Of a stretch of 64,000 nt of DNA, positions 13,167 through 23,790 are shown in pieces. The DNA is from Fratercula arctica. Its lineage: Eukaryota > Chordata > Aves > Charadriiformes > Alcidae. Every line of letters starts with the position of its first letter. Positions within the stretch are counted from its first letter, which is position 1. Location: positions 117,445,757 to 117,509,756 of the forward strand of contig CANTUZ010000001.1 of the NCBI GenBank assembly GCA_947846985.1, given 5' to 3'. A program made the translations under genes and the position numbers. A model generated the notes under the pieces. It saw only the letters and a program-made list of their open reading frames with translations. It had not been told where the DNA came from and searched no databases.

Positions 13167-13269
13167 CTCCCAATCAGGACGTACACCACAACTGTGAGGA
13201 GAATAATGGCTACCGCCGCTGAAATGGCAATCATTACGACCTGGCTATTCTCACTGGAAATGGAGAATG
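13167..13269 (-). CDS. EPHA3: EPHA3 exon 8: transmembrane segment
   Basis: This 103-bp exon follows acceptor AACTTTCCAG, completes a Ser codon and ends in GGGAG before donor GTTAGT. It encodes the short stalk FSISSENSQ, then a hydrophobic stretch VVMIAISAAVAIILLTVVVY and VLIG, then the Arg that starts the cytoplasmic side. This is the single membrane-spanning helix of the receptor (human residues about 542-565). The AxxxA-type small residues within it are typical of Eph helix dimerisation. The next intron is only 462 bp, and its first 240 bases after the split Arg codon stay in frame without a stop. Confidence 0.97.
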
Positions 13270-13581
13270 CTGGAAAGTTAACACAAAAACATATAAATAA
13301 CCCCCCATACACAAGACACTGATTACATCACAATTGACACTCATGTAGGGAACAGACAGATTAAGTCATCGCTATATAGCATTTGGTCTCCTGCCAAATA
13401 TTTACTAAGTCATTTTTCATCAGACAAATAAATACAAAGAAAGAAAACAAAAGACTACGGTCATCTTTGACAGTTTACCAAAGTTGTTTCTGCTACAGCT
13501 GATTTTTACTCTTGCTGGTTATAGTAACTGCTGTTAAACTGATACTTTTATATAGACATGTGTGTAAATACAAACACACAT

Positions 13582-13620
13582 ACCATGACATACATATATA
13601 CATATATATATTGTCATGGT
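13582..13620. repeat. AT-rich inverted repeat (possible hairpin or cruciform)
   Basis: Perfect 9-bp arms, accatgaca and tgtcatggt, enclose a 21-bp loop that is itself an alternating AT stretch. It lies in intron 7, about 310 bases before the acceptor of the transmembrane exon. Confidence 0.8.
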
Positions 13621-14455
13621 CAGTAAGGAGTTTTTCCTTGGCAAGAAATCCTAGCCAGTCAATAATCGATCATGCTTACTCTCACTTCTGTATGATGGAA
13701 AGTGCCTTGATGAATTAAGCTTCCCAGTTAAGCTTGACAGTATCCCTGTGAAGGCTGTCCAAAGCCATAGAATACAGAGGCAGACAGAAGGATTATCCAT
13801 GGTTAATTACTGCCTATAGAAAAAAAGAAGTGCTGTTTTCTGCCTTACGTTTGATGCTTCCCAGCAGTCCCTGCGCATGGAGCTTTGGTGTATTGGACAG
13901 ATATACAACGACAGGGCACCTTCAGATCTTCAGTATTAAGAACAATCTTCAGCAGACACCCATCGAACTTCACAAGGCATAGCAGAATTAGGCTCCTTGG
14001 CGCTATGCTTCAAGTTAGCTGTTACCTGAAAGCTAGCTCACCTGCTCCCCGCAAATTGGACAGTTTGTCTACATGACTGCTTGAAGTCACACCATTCCCC
14101 TTGGGAAGAAGCCTCTGCTTATCACACACCTACAACTGTACTCACACAGCTACGATAACTTGGCAATAGGAATAAAGTTATGCAATTTTGTGTCTATCCG
14201 TGTAACTTTCACGCTCGTTATTGAGATGTGCACCACTGACTCCTGTCACTATCCACATTTTTGGTCAGCTACATCATTATTACTATTATTGTTACTACTA
14301 CTTTGCAGAGAAAACTCATTAACTTCTAAATTATGAAATTTCTTACCACTACAGTTGATTTTTTTTTCTCCTTGCTGTACTTGTCTGTCCTATCTTGAGT
14401 TCCAGTTTCATCCAGTATGCCAAAGCTATGTGTCACCATAACAGCAATTTGTAAC

Positions 14456-14473
14456 TTTTTTTTTTTTTTTTTT
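14456..14473. repeat. T homopolymer, 18 bases
   Basis: Uninterrupted T run on the plus strand in intron 7; one of only four T runs of 12 or more bases. Confidence 0.95.
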
Positions 14474-15466
14474 AAAAGAGCCTTGTTTGCTTTTCAGAAT
14501 AAGAACTGAGGTGGGGGAGAACAAAGTGGGGATGAAATACATAACATATCACAAAAATACATGGATGCCAACTGCAAGAACAATTGGCTTATGCTACTCC
14601 TTCGTGGTTAAAACTTTGTTGCTTTTAGCAGACCACTTCTTACATCATGGGTTCTTAAGCCTTACCATAAGTATATGAATAAGCCTTATGAAAGCGTATC
14701 AGAATTACAGTCCTTAGTTGTGTTATAACCCTGAACAGTGGATATGAGTCTTCTGTGAAAGTCCTACTTTCTAAAAAGCAAACAGCCTTTGATTATACAG
14801 CATTAGTCTACATGGGTAACTGGGTACCTAAACAGAGGCTGACTTTTTGATGCATTAAACCACATTCTGCTTCTAGCAAACAAAAGGTCTGGTTTACTTC
14901 ATAGTATCAAGAGAAGTAAATTTTAAATTGATGAGCTCTACCAAGAATCTTTCTGATATAACAACAGAACTTATATAGAATAACAATAAGGTCATCAGTT
15001 AAATAATGTTATTATCTAGGTGTTAGAGAAACGAAAAAGGTGTGCCGGACCAGTAAAGAAGTTCTCAAGGCCACCCAGAAACGTAGTGACAGAGAGGAGA
15101 AGGAACCCAAAACTGCCCAACTCCCTGACCAGCTACTCAACGACCATCCTTCCCAGCCTGTGCATATTAGTTTCGTCTCAAGGCTGCGCAGGAGAAATCA
15201 GCTACGCCTCACAGCAACACAGAGAATTACACACTGACACACAGGAGCAACGGACCAATATAATATTAATTCTCTTGGAGCAGGGGTTTACAGTCTGCAG
15301 GGTTCAGGCCAAAAATTTGGAACAGCACGTGGCTGTGAATCCAGTTTTCTACCAAACTTCCTCTCTCGGCAGGTATTGATTCTGGCACAAGGCAGAGGTC
15401 AGGTAGGGAATGGAAGAAAATACCACCTGCCATATTCATGGTACACTCTTTATAGCACGTTTCAAG

Positions 15467-15472
15467 TTTAAT
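15467..15472 (-). promoter_or_regulatory. Candidate intronic polyadenylation signal ATTAAA
   Basis: ATTAAA on the minus strand, about 76 bases after the read-through stop of exon 7. A TATAAA variant follows at 15449-15454, and the next 50 bases contain a G/T-rich stretch (GGTGGTATTTTCTT). Such short signals are common by chance; the position is what makes it a candidate. Confidence 0.3.
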
Positions 15473-15547
15473 GATAAAACATAAAGTTATATAGTAACTC
15501 TACTCAGAAAGACACATCGTAAATAGTTATGAGACGCATTTACTAAA

Positions 15548-15630
15548 CTAGAAAGGGAGTAAAAGCAGCCATTCAAAACAGTCAGAAGCTGAGCAGGATG
15601 TCAGTATAAATGATTTGAACAAATACATAC
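15548..15630 (-). other. EPHA3: Candidate alternative C-terminus by read-through of exon 7
   Basis: If the exon 7 donor is not used, the frame continues through 27 codons beginning Cys-Met-Tyr-Leu-Phe and ends at TAG (15548-15550). The product would be an ectodomain of about 558 residues with no transmembrane helix, hence secreted. From memory, the short human isoform of 539 residues ends CMYYFNAV at the same junction. The intron read-through is seen directly; its use in this species is inferred. Confidence 0.4.
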
Positions 15631-15793
15631 AATCCGGACTGGTTTCAAATTCAAACTTGCGGCTGTTTGTCCCATATCCAGCTGCAGTTCGGGCTCGAAT
15701 TTGGAAGACGTAGGTGGTATCAGGTTTGAGGCCACTGATGGTAACATTGGTGCCTTTGGCTCTCAGAATAGTATAGCTTGTCTCTTGTTCCTG
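15631..15793 (-). CDS. EPHA3: EPHA3 exon 7: second fibronectin III domain, second half
   Basis: The exon encodes [20 protein letters not shown] followed by [21 protein letters not shown] and [13 protein letters not shown], then ends with the first base of a Ser codon before donor GTATGT. It closes the second fibronectin III repeat and carries an NVT glycosylation sequon. The 163-bp form uses the first AG of a tandem acceptor (AAGCAG) and includes Gln, as in human EPHA3; the second AG would give 160 bp and drop the Gln. The donor has T rather than G at the last exon base, which weakens it, and the reading frame stays open for 27 codons into the intron. That matters because a secreted human isoform ends just here. 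Confidence 0.96.
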
Positions 15794-16050
15794 CTTTTGG
15801 GAAGAGAAATCACCAGATTAAAACCACACCCTAAAAAACAGAAACAAGAGGTGGTTGGTACAAAATTACTACATATCACCTGGAGAGCACCAGCATACTT
15901 TTTTGAATATTTATAGCCTGACAAATGCTTGTACAGCCATTCATTTTCAATCAGCTAAAAGTCTTTTGATGAGCAAGAAGTCGAAATCATTAGAGTTTCT
16001 ATGGCCTTCTGTTAAAAATCAAATACTAGACATGCTGAGTTTATGACATT

Positions 16051-16192
16051 TCATACAATGGTTTGGGTTGGAATGGACCTTAAAGATCATTCAGTTCCAA
16101 CCCCTCTGCCATGGGCAGGGACACCTCCTGCTAGACCAGGCTGCTCAAAGCCCCATCCAGCCTGGCCTTGAACACTTCCAGGGATGGGGCAT
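16051..16192 (-). mobile_element. CR1 LINE 3' fragment
   Basis: The sequence runs from a degenerate tail, through 'ggtttgggttggaatggacc' and 'gttccaacccctctgccatg', to 'ccagcctggccttgaacact', the 3' end of an avian CR1 read in reverse complement. It is truncated at its 5' side after 'gggatggggca'. It lies in intron 6, in the same direction as EPHA3. Confidence 0.93.
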
Positions 16193-19100
16193 TTCATTAA
16201 ATGGCTTTGCATTGTTTTATCCATAGTGTGTAATACAACAAGAAAATGAAAATTAAGATGTTATTTGGAGAACATAAAACAGATTTGCTGTCCTACTGCA
16301 CTGAACTAGGAGATGTAAACAGCCAACTTAGACATTTTAGGGCCCTGCAGAGCTATTGAAGGATGTAGTTTTTACTGCCTCATGTTCTACGAGACAGCGC
16401 TTACCTTTGGAACAGTGAGGAGAGAAACTCCACTCAGGCTTCTCACCTCAGCTCTGTGAACGGGCAAATATAACTGGTTTTCTATCACGCTATAAAAATC
16501 TATGAGACTGATGCATCCATCCTCATTTGGGCAAAATCCTGCTGAACTTGTTCCTGAGTGAATCTTAGGCTTCAGTAGTCAGAAAGGAAACGTGTGTTTG
16601 CTCCTTACTGCTTTTTGCTACAGAGCAAGGTGTATGTCCAGTATAAACGATACGCTCAAAACCACACTCTGATTAATAGTGACATATTTCTGACATAATG
16701 ACTTTTTATATAAAATAAGAAATGGACCGTTTTGTAATTTACCAAGTTTGGATACACTTCACACTGTGTAAAATCTAATCCTGATAGAAGTACGTCTCAA
16801 TTCCACTGTAAGCACATAGTCTAAAAACTTAAGCATGCATTTGTGGCCTGAGGTATTGCTTATTTTACTAAAGCCATCCTGTACCCAAAGAGCATTTTTG
16901 GCTTCCTAAAAACGGCAGCTGGAATCACCTCAGAAAAAATCCCGGACAGCAGCCACACACGTGGGGACTGCGAGAATCTCAGTTGTTCAGATTTGCAATG
17001 ACCAGCTTTTTTATTCTGGAGGTGGTGGGGATTTCATATGCTGCCCTTTTACTTTGAACACAGAAATACACTAAAGCCATCAAGTTTTGCCTGGTTGAAA
17101 GCAGAAACTGAGTTAGTTAACGTATGTCGGATGCAAACAATCTCACCTAATTCCCACTATGTTTTATGGCATTGCATTAGCTTGCAAGGTACTAACATTT
17201 TAACTCTGACAATGCTGAAGTGCCAATGCACAAGTGCAGAGGCTGGCACATACTCAACACACTCATTGCCAAAGCCATCTCACCTTCACGTGAAAAGTTC
17301 AAGTGACTAGAGCTGTTTTAGTGTGTTTGCTCTACAGTGCTGTCTAGAGTAAGAAAGTTAGGTTTATTCTAAGTTAGTAGGTTGACATCAGAAACTGTTC
17401 ACTTCGGTGCTACAAAAGATTAACTACCCTGTTCTTGGCAGGCTTTGTTATAGAGAGAAACAGAAACATTTACACCATAGTTAGGGAAATTGCCAGAATC
17501 TCCACAGAATATTCAACATTATGCACACGAGTAATCACAGTGGAAGGGGAAAAAAAAGAAAAAAAGAAAAAAAAAAAAAGCAGTTAAGCCTGTGCCTAAA
17601 ACTTACCATCCAGAATCAAAACCTCAAATAGGGTGAGCTGGACCTAGTCTTCAAAGAATGACTATAAAAGTGTTTACCATGGCCCATTTTCATTGCACAC
17701 TAAGAATAAAAAGGAAGTCAGCATTGGACCTCCTCATGGTTTCCCGATACCTCTCTGAAAAAGTTTTCTGTTATAAATTCAGGGGAGAAAACTTACAAGG
17801 AAGACATTCTAAAGAGCTAACAGGGTTGTGTAAAATTATTTCTTTTTGAACTAACAAAGGCCTAGTATTATAATTTGCAGGCTTTCCTTATCTCATCATT
17901 CAGCTGAATGTAGGCAACTATTTTAATTTCAAAGACATAATAATCTTGTCTTTAAAACATAAAATCTTTTGTGTATGCTATGACTGGACATTCATTTTGA
18001 TCTCACTTCAGGCTGCTTTTATGAAACACAAACATTTCCTTCTTGTGCAGATACATACGTGCAAGGGAAAATATAGTCATGGCCCTGTCTGTTAATAATC
18101 TGCAATGGAACTTGGAAAATAAACGTTTAAAACAATGGTATGGAGGATGTCATGGTATCTTAGTTTATGGTAAGCTTTTTACACACATATTTTGTAAGTC
18201 ATTTTTTATGTTACTAGTAATCAAATCAGTGAAACACCACATAAAAGCCCAAGTTTATCTTTCTTGGGGATGAAGTAAAACTTCAGAGATACAGCACTGT
18301 AGCTGCCATAAGCAGAAGGAATATACAAAAAGGAAAGTCAGTCTTTGCCAAGCAGAAATTTAATCAAACACTCTGTCTGATGATAAATTTGAACTTGGAT
18401 GCACAAAGCGTATTCTTCCTGAATATTTCTGCATAGTTTACCAGACACAGTCTTTACTGGGAAGCAAATCCCGCTGCCGTTAGTGTCTCATTTGCAAATG
18501 ACATTTTATAATTTTAAACTATGTTTTAGAAAAGACACATTTTGGATACATTTAACATTTACAGTGGCAGTGCTAGCGAGAGTGAACAGTACGTCCTTTT
18601 TCAGATAAGTACAGTAAGTGTTTATATTATATGAGGAAGAACATTTTCTCCATCATCTGCACATACACTTGAGAGGCCAGACCAGACTACACATCTCTGG
18701 GAGGAACCCACAGTCCCGAACATATTGCTTCCCACTACTGCCAGCCATGAGCTTTTTGTCGATACAGCAGTTCCTACAAACCTTGTGGAGTATATGTGGC
18801 CTACCCACCCTCAAAGCCAGAATAATGAGGGTTTAAAAGCAACTAAGTGCTTTGCATATAATTTAGTTTTTCAGCCTCAGAAAGAGCACGGACTAGATAT
18901 CATTATTTACTTGTTGGCTTTAACCAGTCTACTGAGTACACTATTTCAATGATGGCAAAGGCAAATCTATTTTACTAATGTGACACTGCAATGAAACCTC
19001 AGTCATTGTTTGCAGCAGACTTCCCCTTAATAAATTGTGTGCAATTTAGTTATCATAATTCTAAGCCACACATTTAAATGAAGCAGTTAATAGTTTATGT

Positions 19101-19647
19101 GCGGTATTTAGGAGACACGGGTTTTTTGCATGACAAGATATTTCTTCCAGAGAACATAATTATGCGAGCAAGGACAAAATTATCTGCTTGTGTAAGGGGG
19201 GGAAAAAAAAAAAAAAGACTTTTGTTATACATACACTCTGATAGCTGAGACAGTTAAAATCCAGCAAAGCATTATATTGACGGACTAGGCTGGGGTGTCA
19301 TTTCATACCATTAACTTAACATAAAATTTTATGCTCCAACATAAAATAAGTGCCCCAAAGTTCCACAAAGTATTACTCTGAAAGAACATTTTATCTCTTT
19401 GAAATGTTTTGAATAAATAGTAACTGGGGGCTCAGAATCAGGCCCTAAAGATTTTTACAGAAAATAAAATTCTATTCCAAACAGTACGCTTGAAAATCTG
19501 TCACTCTCAGTTCACAATGTTATGCATTAGAACCCCACAGGCTCATTCCAAAAAATTAAGTTTCCCAAAACTGTAGCTCCTAATTTCTCTAGAAACACCA
19601 CATAAAGCTCTATTCTCTCTTCCTTACACAAGTGAAATCACTAATGG

Positions 19648-19670
19648 AAAAAAAAAAAAAAAAAAAAAAA
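19648..19670. repeat. A homopolymer, 23 bases
   Basis: Uninterrupted A run on the plus strand in intron 6. Confidence 0.95.
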
Positions 19671-22435
19671 CCACGAAAAACAACTGACTAGGTTAATTAA
19701 TTACCATTGCAGAAAATAAATATTTTCCAGATACTTTATGCCACTAATGCATTAGAGCAACTACATGCTATCACAATTTAGATACAGGCCATCCTAATTT
19801 TATTCCAAATCTGTTCTAACATCCTGAATATCAGTAACATGCAGTTGACCATAAATATCACATATTCTTTGAAATTTAAGAACAACTTAACAAAGTAAAA
19901 AAAAGCCACATTTGCATGGACAAGGTGTATGACAGAATTGGGCTGACCTGTATTACTCTATTAATGCTGCATTTATTAATTTCTAAGAGAGTACAAAAGG
20001 TATGGCAAGTAAAAAACAAGCAAGTGTGAAAAAAATGGCTCAACATAAATCATCTACCAGCAATCAGGTATGACTTGTGAGGAGAAATACCCAGATTGTG
20101 AACTGTGAAGGGTTTATTTCTTGGCAGCTGCCACGTAACAGCAGTGGGGTTTTTGATGAACACAACCAAGATGATTTCTGAAGCAGAAAATCAAACGGGC
20201 TGGACCAGTTTAAAAAGAAATCTCTCTTTTCAAAAGAGGGGGGGATGGGACGGGACGACTGCTTAGAGATCTCAGACTGAAAAGCAGTGTCTTCCAAAGG
20301 TGTTTGGAGAAGAAATGAAGGGTAACAGTCCAGCATGGGCTGCTCTGACCTCAGGTAAGTTTAACATGTACAGCGTAGTAGTTTTCAACCTCTTTCAATT
20401 TGCAGACCTAAAAAAGGACACTGAATTAAAGCCTCCTGACAACAGATTTGCTTTTCTTAGTTACCTTTCATAAACCCTGAGGAATAGGCTTCCGGCTCCC
20501 CAAGGGGCCGCAGACCACACATTAAAAACACTGGTGTCAGAAGATTGTTTTTTAAAAACCCTTTGCTCTAAATGGTCTGGCTCCTATTGTCTAGCAGTCG
20601 GTCTAAGAAAGCTGTCTGGTGCATGTAAACTCTTGATCACAGACTTCAAAGGGAAGAAACACATGTGCAAGATCAGCCTCATAAGACTGGTCGTCTTAAC
20701 GAAGCTGTCGTATGATGACCAGTTGCTCCACAAGACTGGATAGACTTGCTGGGAACAGCAGCCGCACGCTCAGTCTGTGCACACAACAGCATCATCCTGC
20801 ACCCCGTGGTCCTTGCGCAGAGCCACCCAGGCGAGACTGGAAATGGAGCTGAGACAGGGCTTCCGCAGCTCTTGGAAAACAAAGGTACGGCCACCGGCAG
20901 CAAGAGCAGCCAGGTCGGTCCCAAATGAAGCACAAATTAATCGTGCAGATAAATAACTGGGCCTGTGCAAAACTGCTGAAGCTCTAGGATCCTTCAGGCA
21001 TAGGCTCTTTGTGAGGTACATACCTCTTGCAAGCCTTACTGAAAAGCAATATCTATATTCCTTTCTTTAAAAAAATTGGAGACAAGAGAGTCTAAATAAT
21101 TCCCGCGTTCCTTCAGTGGTGAGGATGTACAAATGAGGACAATCTGATGTATGAGACAGTTCTCTTTTACTTCTCAAGCCCAGGATCTGGACTTGATTCT
21201 ATCCCTATTGAAATAACAGAAAAAAAACCCAAAGTGAAAGTCCATAGGCTACTTCTCTATAAGGTGAGACTGAGCCGAAATGTTTAGGAAGCTTTCTTTT
21301 TCCCATTTTATCAGCAGTACTACCTACATTCAGATTTTTACCAAGGTCTTTGAAGGTTCAAGCGCCCACCAAAAAAAACCCCACCCAAAATCAGATGACA
21401 TCTTAATTTGGGAGAAATCTTTTCAGAATACAGCCTTCCGGTCCCCATTCTTCGACTGGAGATCAGGTGTGGTCTATCAATACGTACACAGATCGTCCCA
21501 CTGGTAAGCTCCACGAGAAAACTTTCTAAAGAGTAACTGACTACCCGTGGAGTCTTTTTAACAGCAACCTCTAAGTAGATATCAGCACCATGTCTTCCCT
21601 GGTACATATGAAATATAAGCCTGATTTCTAGATATGAACAGCATTAGTAAATGCTAAATCATTATTTCTGACACTTTTTCAAAGTTTGTCAACTTCAGTA
21701 GCAATATATTCTATCAAAAGGTCTCTCTGACCAATCTAAAAATGGCTAATACCGCTCTTCACAATCTTCACAACAATTTATGGTCTTTTTAATTCTACCA
21801 GTAATATTTACTAAAAAACCCCAATTCTGTTAAGATTTAACTTTTTCCTAAATACGGATCTATATATGATGTAGAAATCAACAGTTGTAAATACAAGAAA
21901 ATGTCAATATAAAGCTGAAAATATTTAATAGCAGATTTTCTTTGATTTGTAGTTATTTACATAAAATTTATGAAGAATTCAGTTATTCATGGAAAGTGGA
22001 AACTTTCATAGTGCAAACCAGTCGCTAAAAGGATTGCCCATCTCTGTTCCAAATCATTCTTGTGTAAAAGATGCTTATGCCACAAGGAAGCACCAACATA
22101 CAGATGCTGACAAATAAACGTATGAACACTGACAGCATAACAGAACTAAGTAAACTGTACTCAAGGAAAAAAAAAAGTATTACAGCCTGTCCGCATTACT
22201 TTCTATATTTGTTCTGATATGTTTGGGGATGAACTTGGTAGACAGCACAACTTAATTTCACTTCAGCTTTTCAGGATGTTCTCCTTCCCAAAAACTGAAG
22301 GTTTCAACACTTGGTGTTATGGAGGCAGAGAGTGAGTGAACAGGGGTGTCTCTGAATACTTCACATAGGCAAGATGCAACCATTTCATTACAGCATTACC
22401 AGCACAAAAACCTCCCCTTCAATCTTTCTTCCCAC

Positions 22436-22560
22436 CTTTTCATAGTATTTGACCTCGTAGTCCAAGATGATCCCATTGGGGTGTTCAGGTTCTTGCCAAG
22501 ACAGAGACACGCTGTTCCTGGATGTCCTGTCTTTCCTTATGACTGTGATGGGGGATGGAG
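22436..22560 (-). CDS. EPHA3: EPHA3 exon 6: second fibronectin III domain, first half
   Basis: This 125-bp exon starts after acceptor CCTTTGCAG with two bases that complete an Ala codon and ends on a full Lys codon (phase 0). It encodes [20 protein letters not shown] continuing into [22 protein letters not shown], the first strands of the second fibronectin III repeat. Exon 7 continues the domain directly. The donor is GTGGGA, without the usual A at position +3 or T at +6, so it is the weakest-looking donor of the eight. Reading on into the intron would add 15 residues and then stop at 22388-22390. The flanking introns are large (18.8 kb upstream in the gene and 6.6 kb downstream). Confidence 0.97.
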
Positions 22561-23763
22561 CTGCAAAGGGGATGGGGGGAGGAGGGAAGAGAGAAAAGCA
22601 AATTGAGTTTATCTCTGTTCCAATCCTTGGCAAAGAGCGCCGTTTTCCATTTAAAAGACTCACGAGCATAGGTCTGGACTTGTATCAACATTCAGCAGCT
22701 GGATTATAGTCCTAGTACACATGCCTTAAAGCATGCTGGCCTCAAGGAAAATGAACTGAGATTTTCTGTTAGACTGGTGGACCAGTGGCAAGACAGCAGA
22801 TGGTTTCGATCTGCTACTACAGTGTAAGCAATGAAATACATTTGATATACTACAATAGAGAACAAAATAACAGCACTACCTATTTGTTATAATGCTGAAG
22901 TATTATCATTACCAGACTCTGCAGAACTCCGATAACATTTTCATACGCAAGTGTAAAACGGTGCTGGGATGCATTACGTACAAGGACCTCCCGGTATTCG
23001 CAGCTAGTCATAACTATCAGCATACTGCGGAATACAGCCTCTTTTATAATATTATTTGGTAAGCTCTCCAGATACAAATTGCTCCCATATACACTTCCCC
23101 TTTACCACATTTCTTTGAAAATGAAATTTGAAGAAAAACATCTAAACTGCAAAGTAACCTCATTTCTGATCTGTATTAATCAGTTAGGCATGACAACTGA
23201 TTGCATGCCACAGGCTCACCCACCACCCAAAACTTGGAAGTACTATCAACGTTACAGAAAAAAAATCATAATTACCTAAGATTCTTGAACATCAGTTCAG
23301 CTTTAGACCACACAGCTCTATGCATTGTTCCAAGACCAGGCCTAGGTTTCCTGGACTCACTGAAAGCTATGCATTTTTTTTTAATTATGTTTTCTGTTTG
23401 TTTTGGGTTGGCTTCCCACTCCAAATGCTTTTCTTCCATGGCTTCGGCCAAAATTCATGAGACGATAGGTTACAGATCACACATTAAAGGTTGTAACTGT
23501 CATTTAAAAAAAAATCTTTTACCAATAAACAGCCTTTTATCTTAACATGTAAAACAAATGTGTTTATAAGTTCAACATTGTGCTGTCCTAATAAAAAGGC
23601 TCTAGCTGATCAAAACGATTTAATTTCAGTTGAATCCTATGAAGCTTTTACCGTTCATATAAAAATATAGCCACTTTACAAGCATTACACATTTGCACAC
23701 ATTAGCCAGTGCCCTTTCTCTTTGGCTTTTCATCCCTGCAAGAGACCTTTCAAAATCCAGGGG

Positions 23764-23790
23764 AAAAAAAAAAAAAAAAAAAAAAAAAAA
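23764..23790. repeat. A homopolymer, 27 bases
   Basis: Uninterrupted A run on the plus strand in intron 5, with no CR1 or other recognised element attached. Confidence 0.95.

Larger units (their letters stand above)
13270..15630 (-). other. EPHA3 intron 7 (2.4 kb)
   Basis: Intron between exon 7 and the transmembrane exon. It contains an AT-rich inverted repeat at 13582-13620 and an 18-base T run at 14456-14473. Its first 84 bases in the direction of transcription continue the exon 7 frame to a TAG at 15548-15550, with candidate polyadenylation signals shortly after. No other exon is seen. Confidence 0.88.
15794..22435 (-). other. EPHA3 intron 6 (6.6 kb)
   Basis: Intron between exons 6 and 7. 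It holds a CR1 fragment (16051-16192) and A runs at 17567-17579, 19203-19216 and 19648-19670. A locally GC-rich stretch lies at about 20740-20930, open in several frames on both strands but without recognised homology. No RNA gene is seen. Confidence 0.87.

Noticed and set aside
20679..21021. Overlapping open frames on both strands around a GC-rich part of intron 6
   Set aside because: Several frames are open together and none resembles a known protein; no exon borders stand out.
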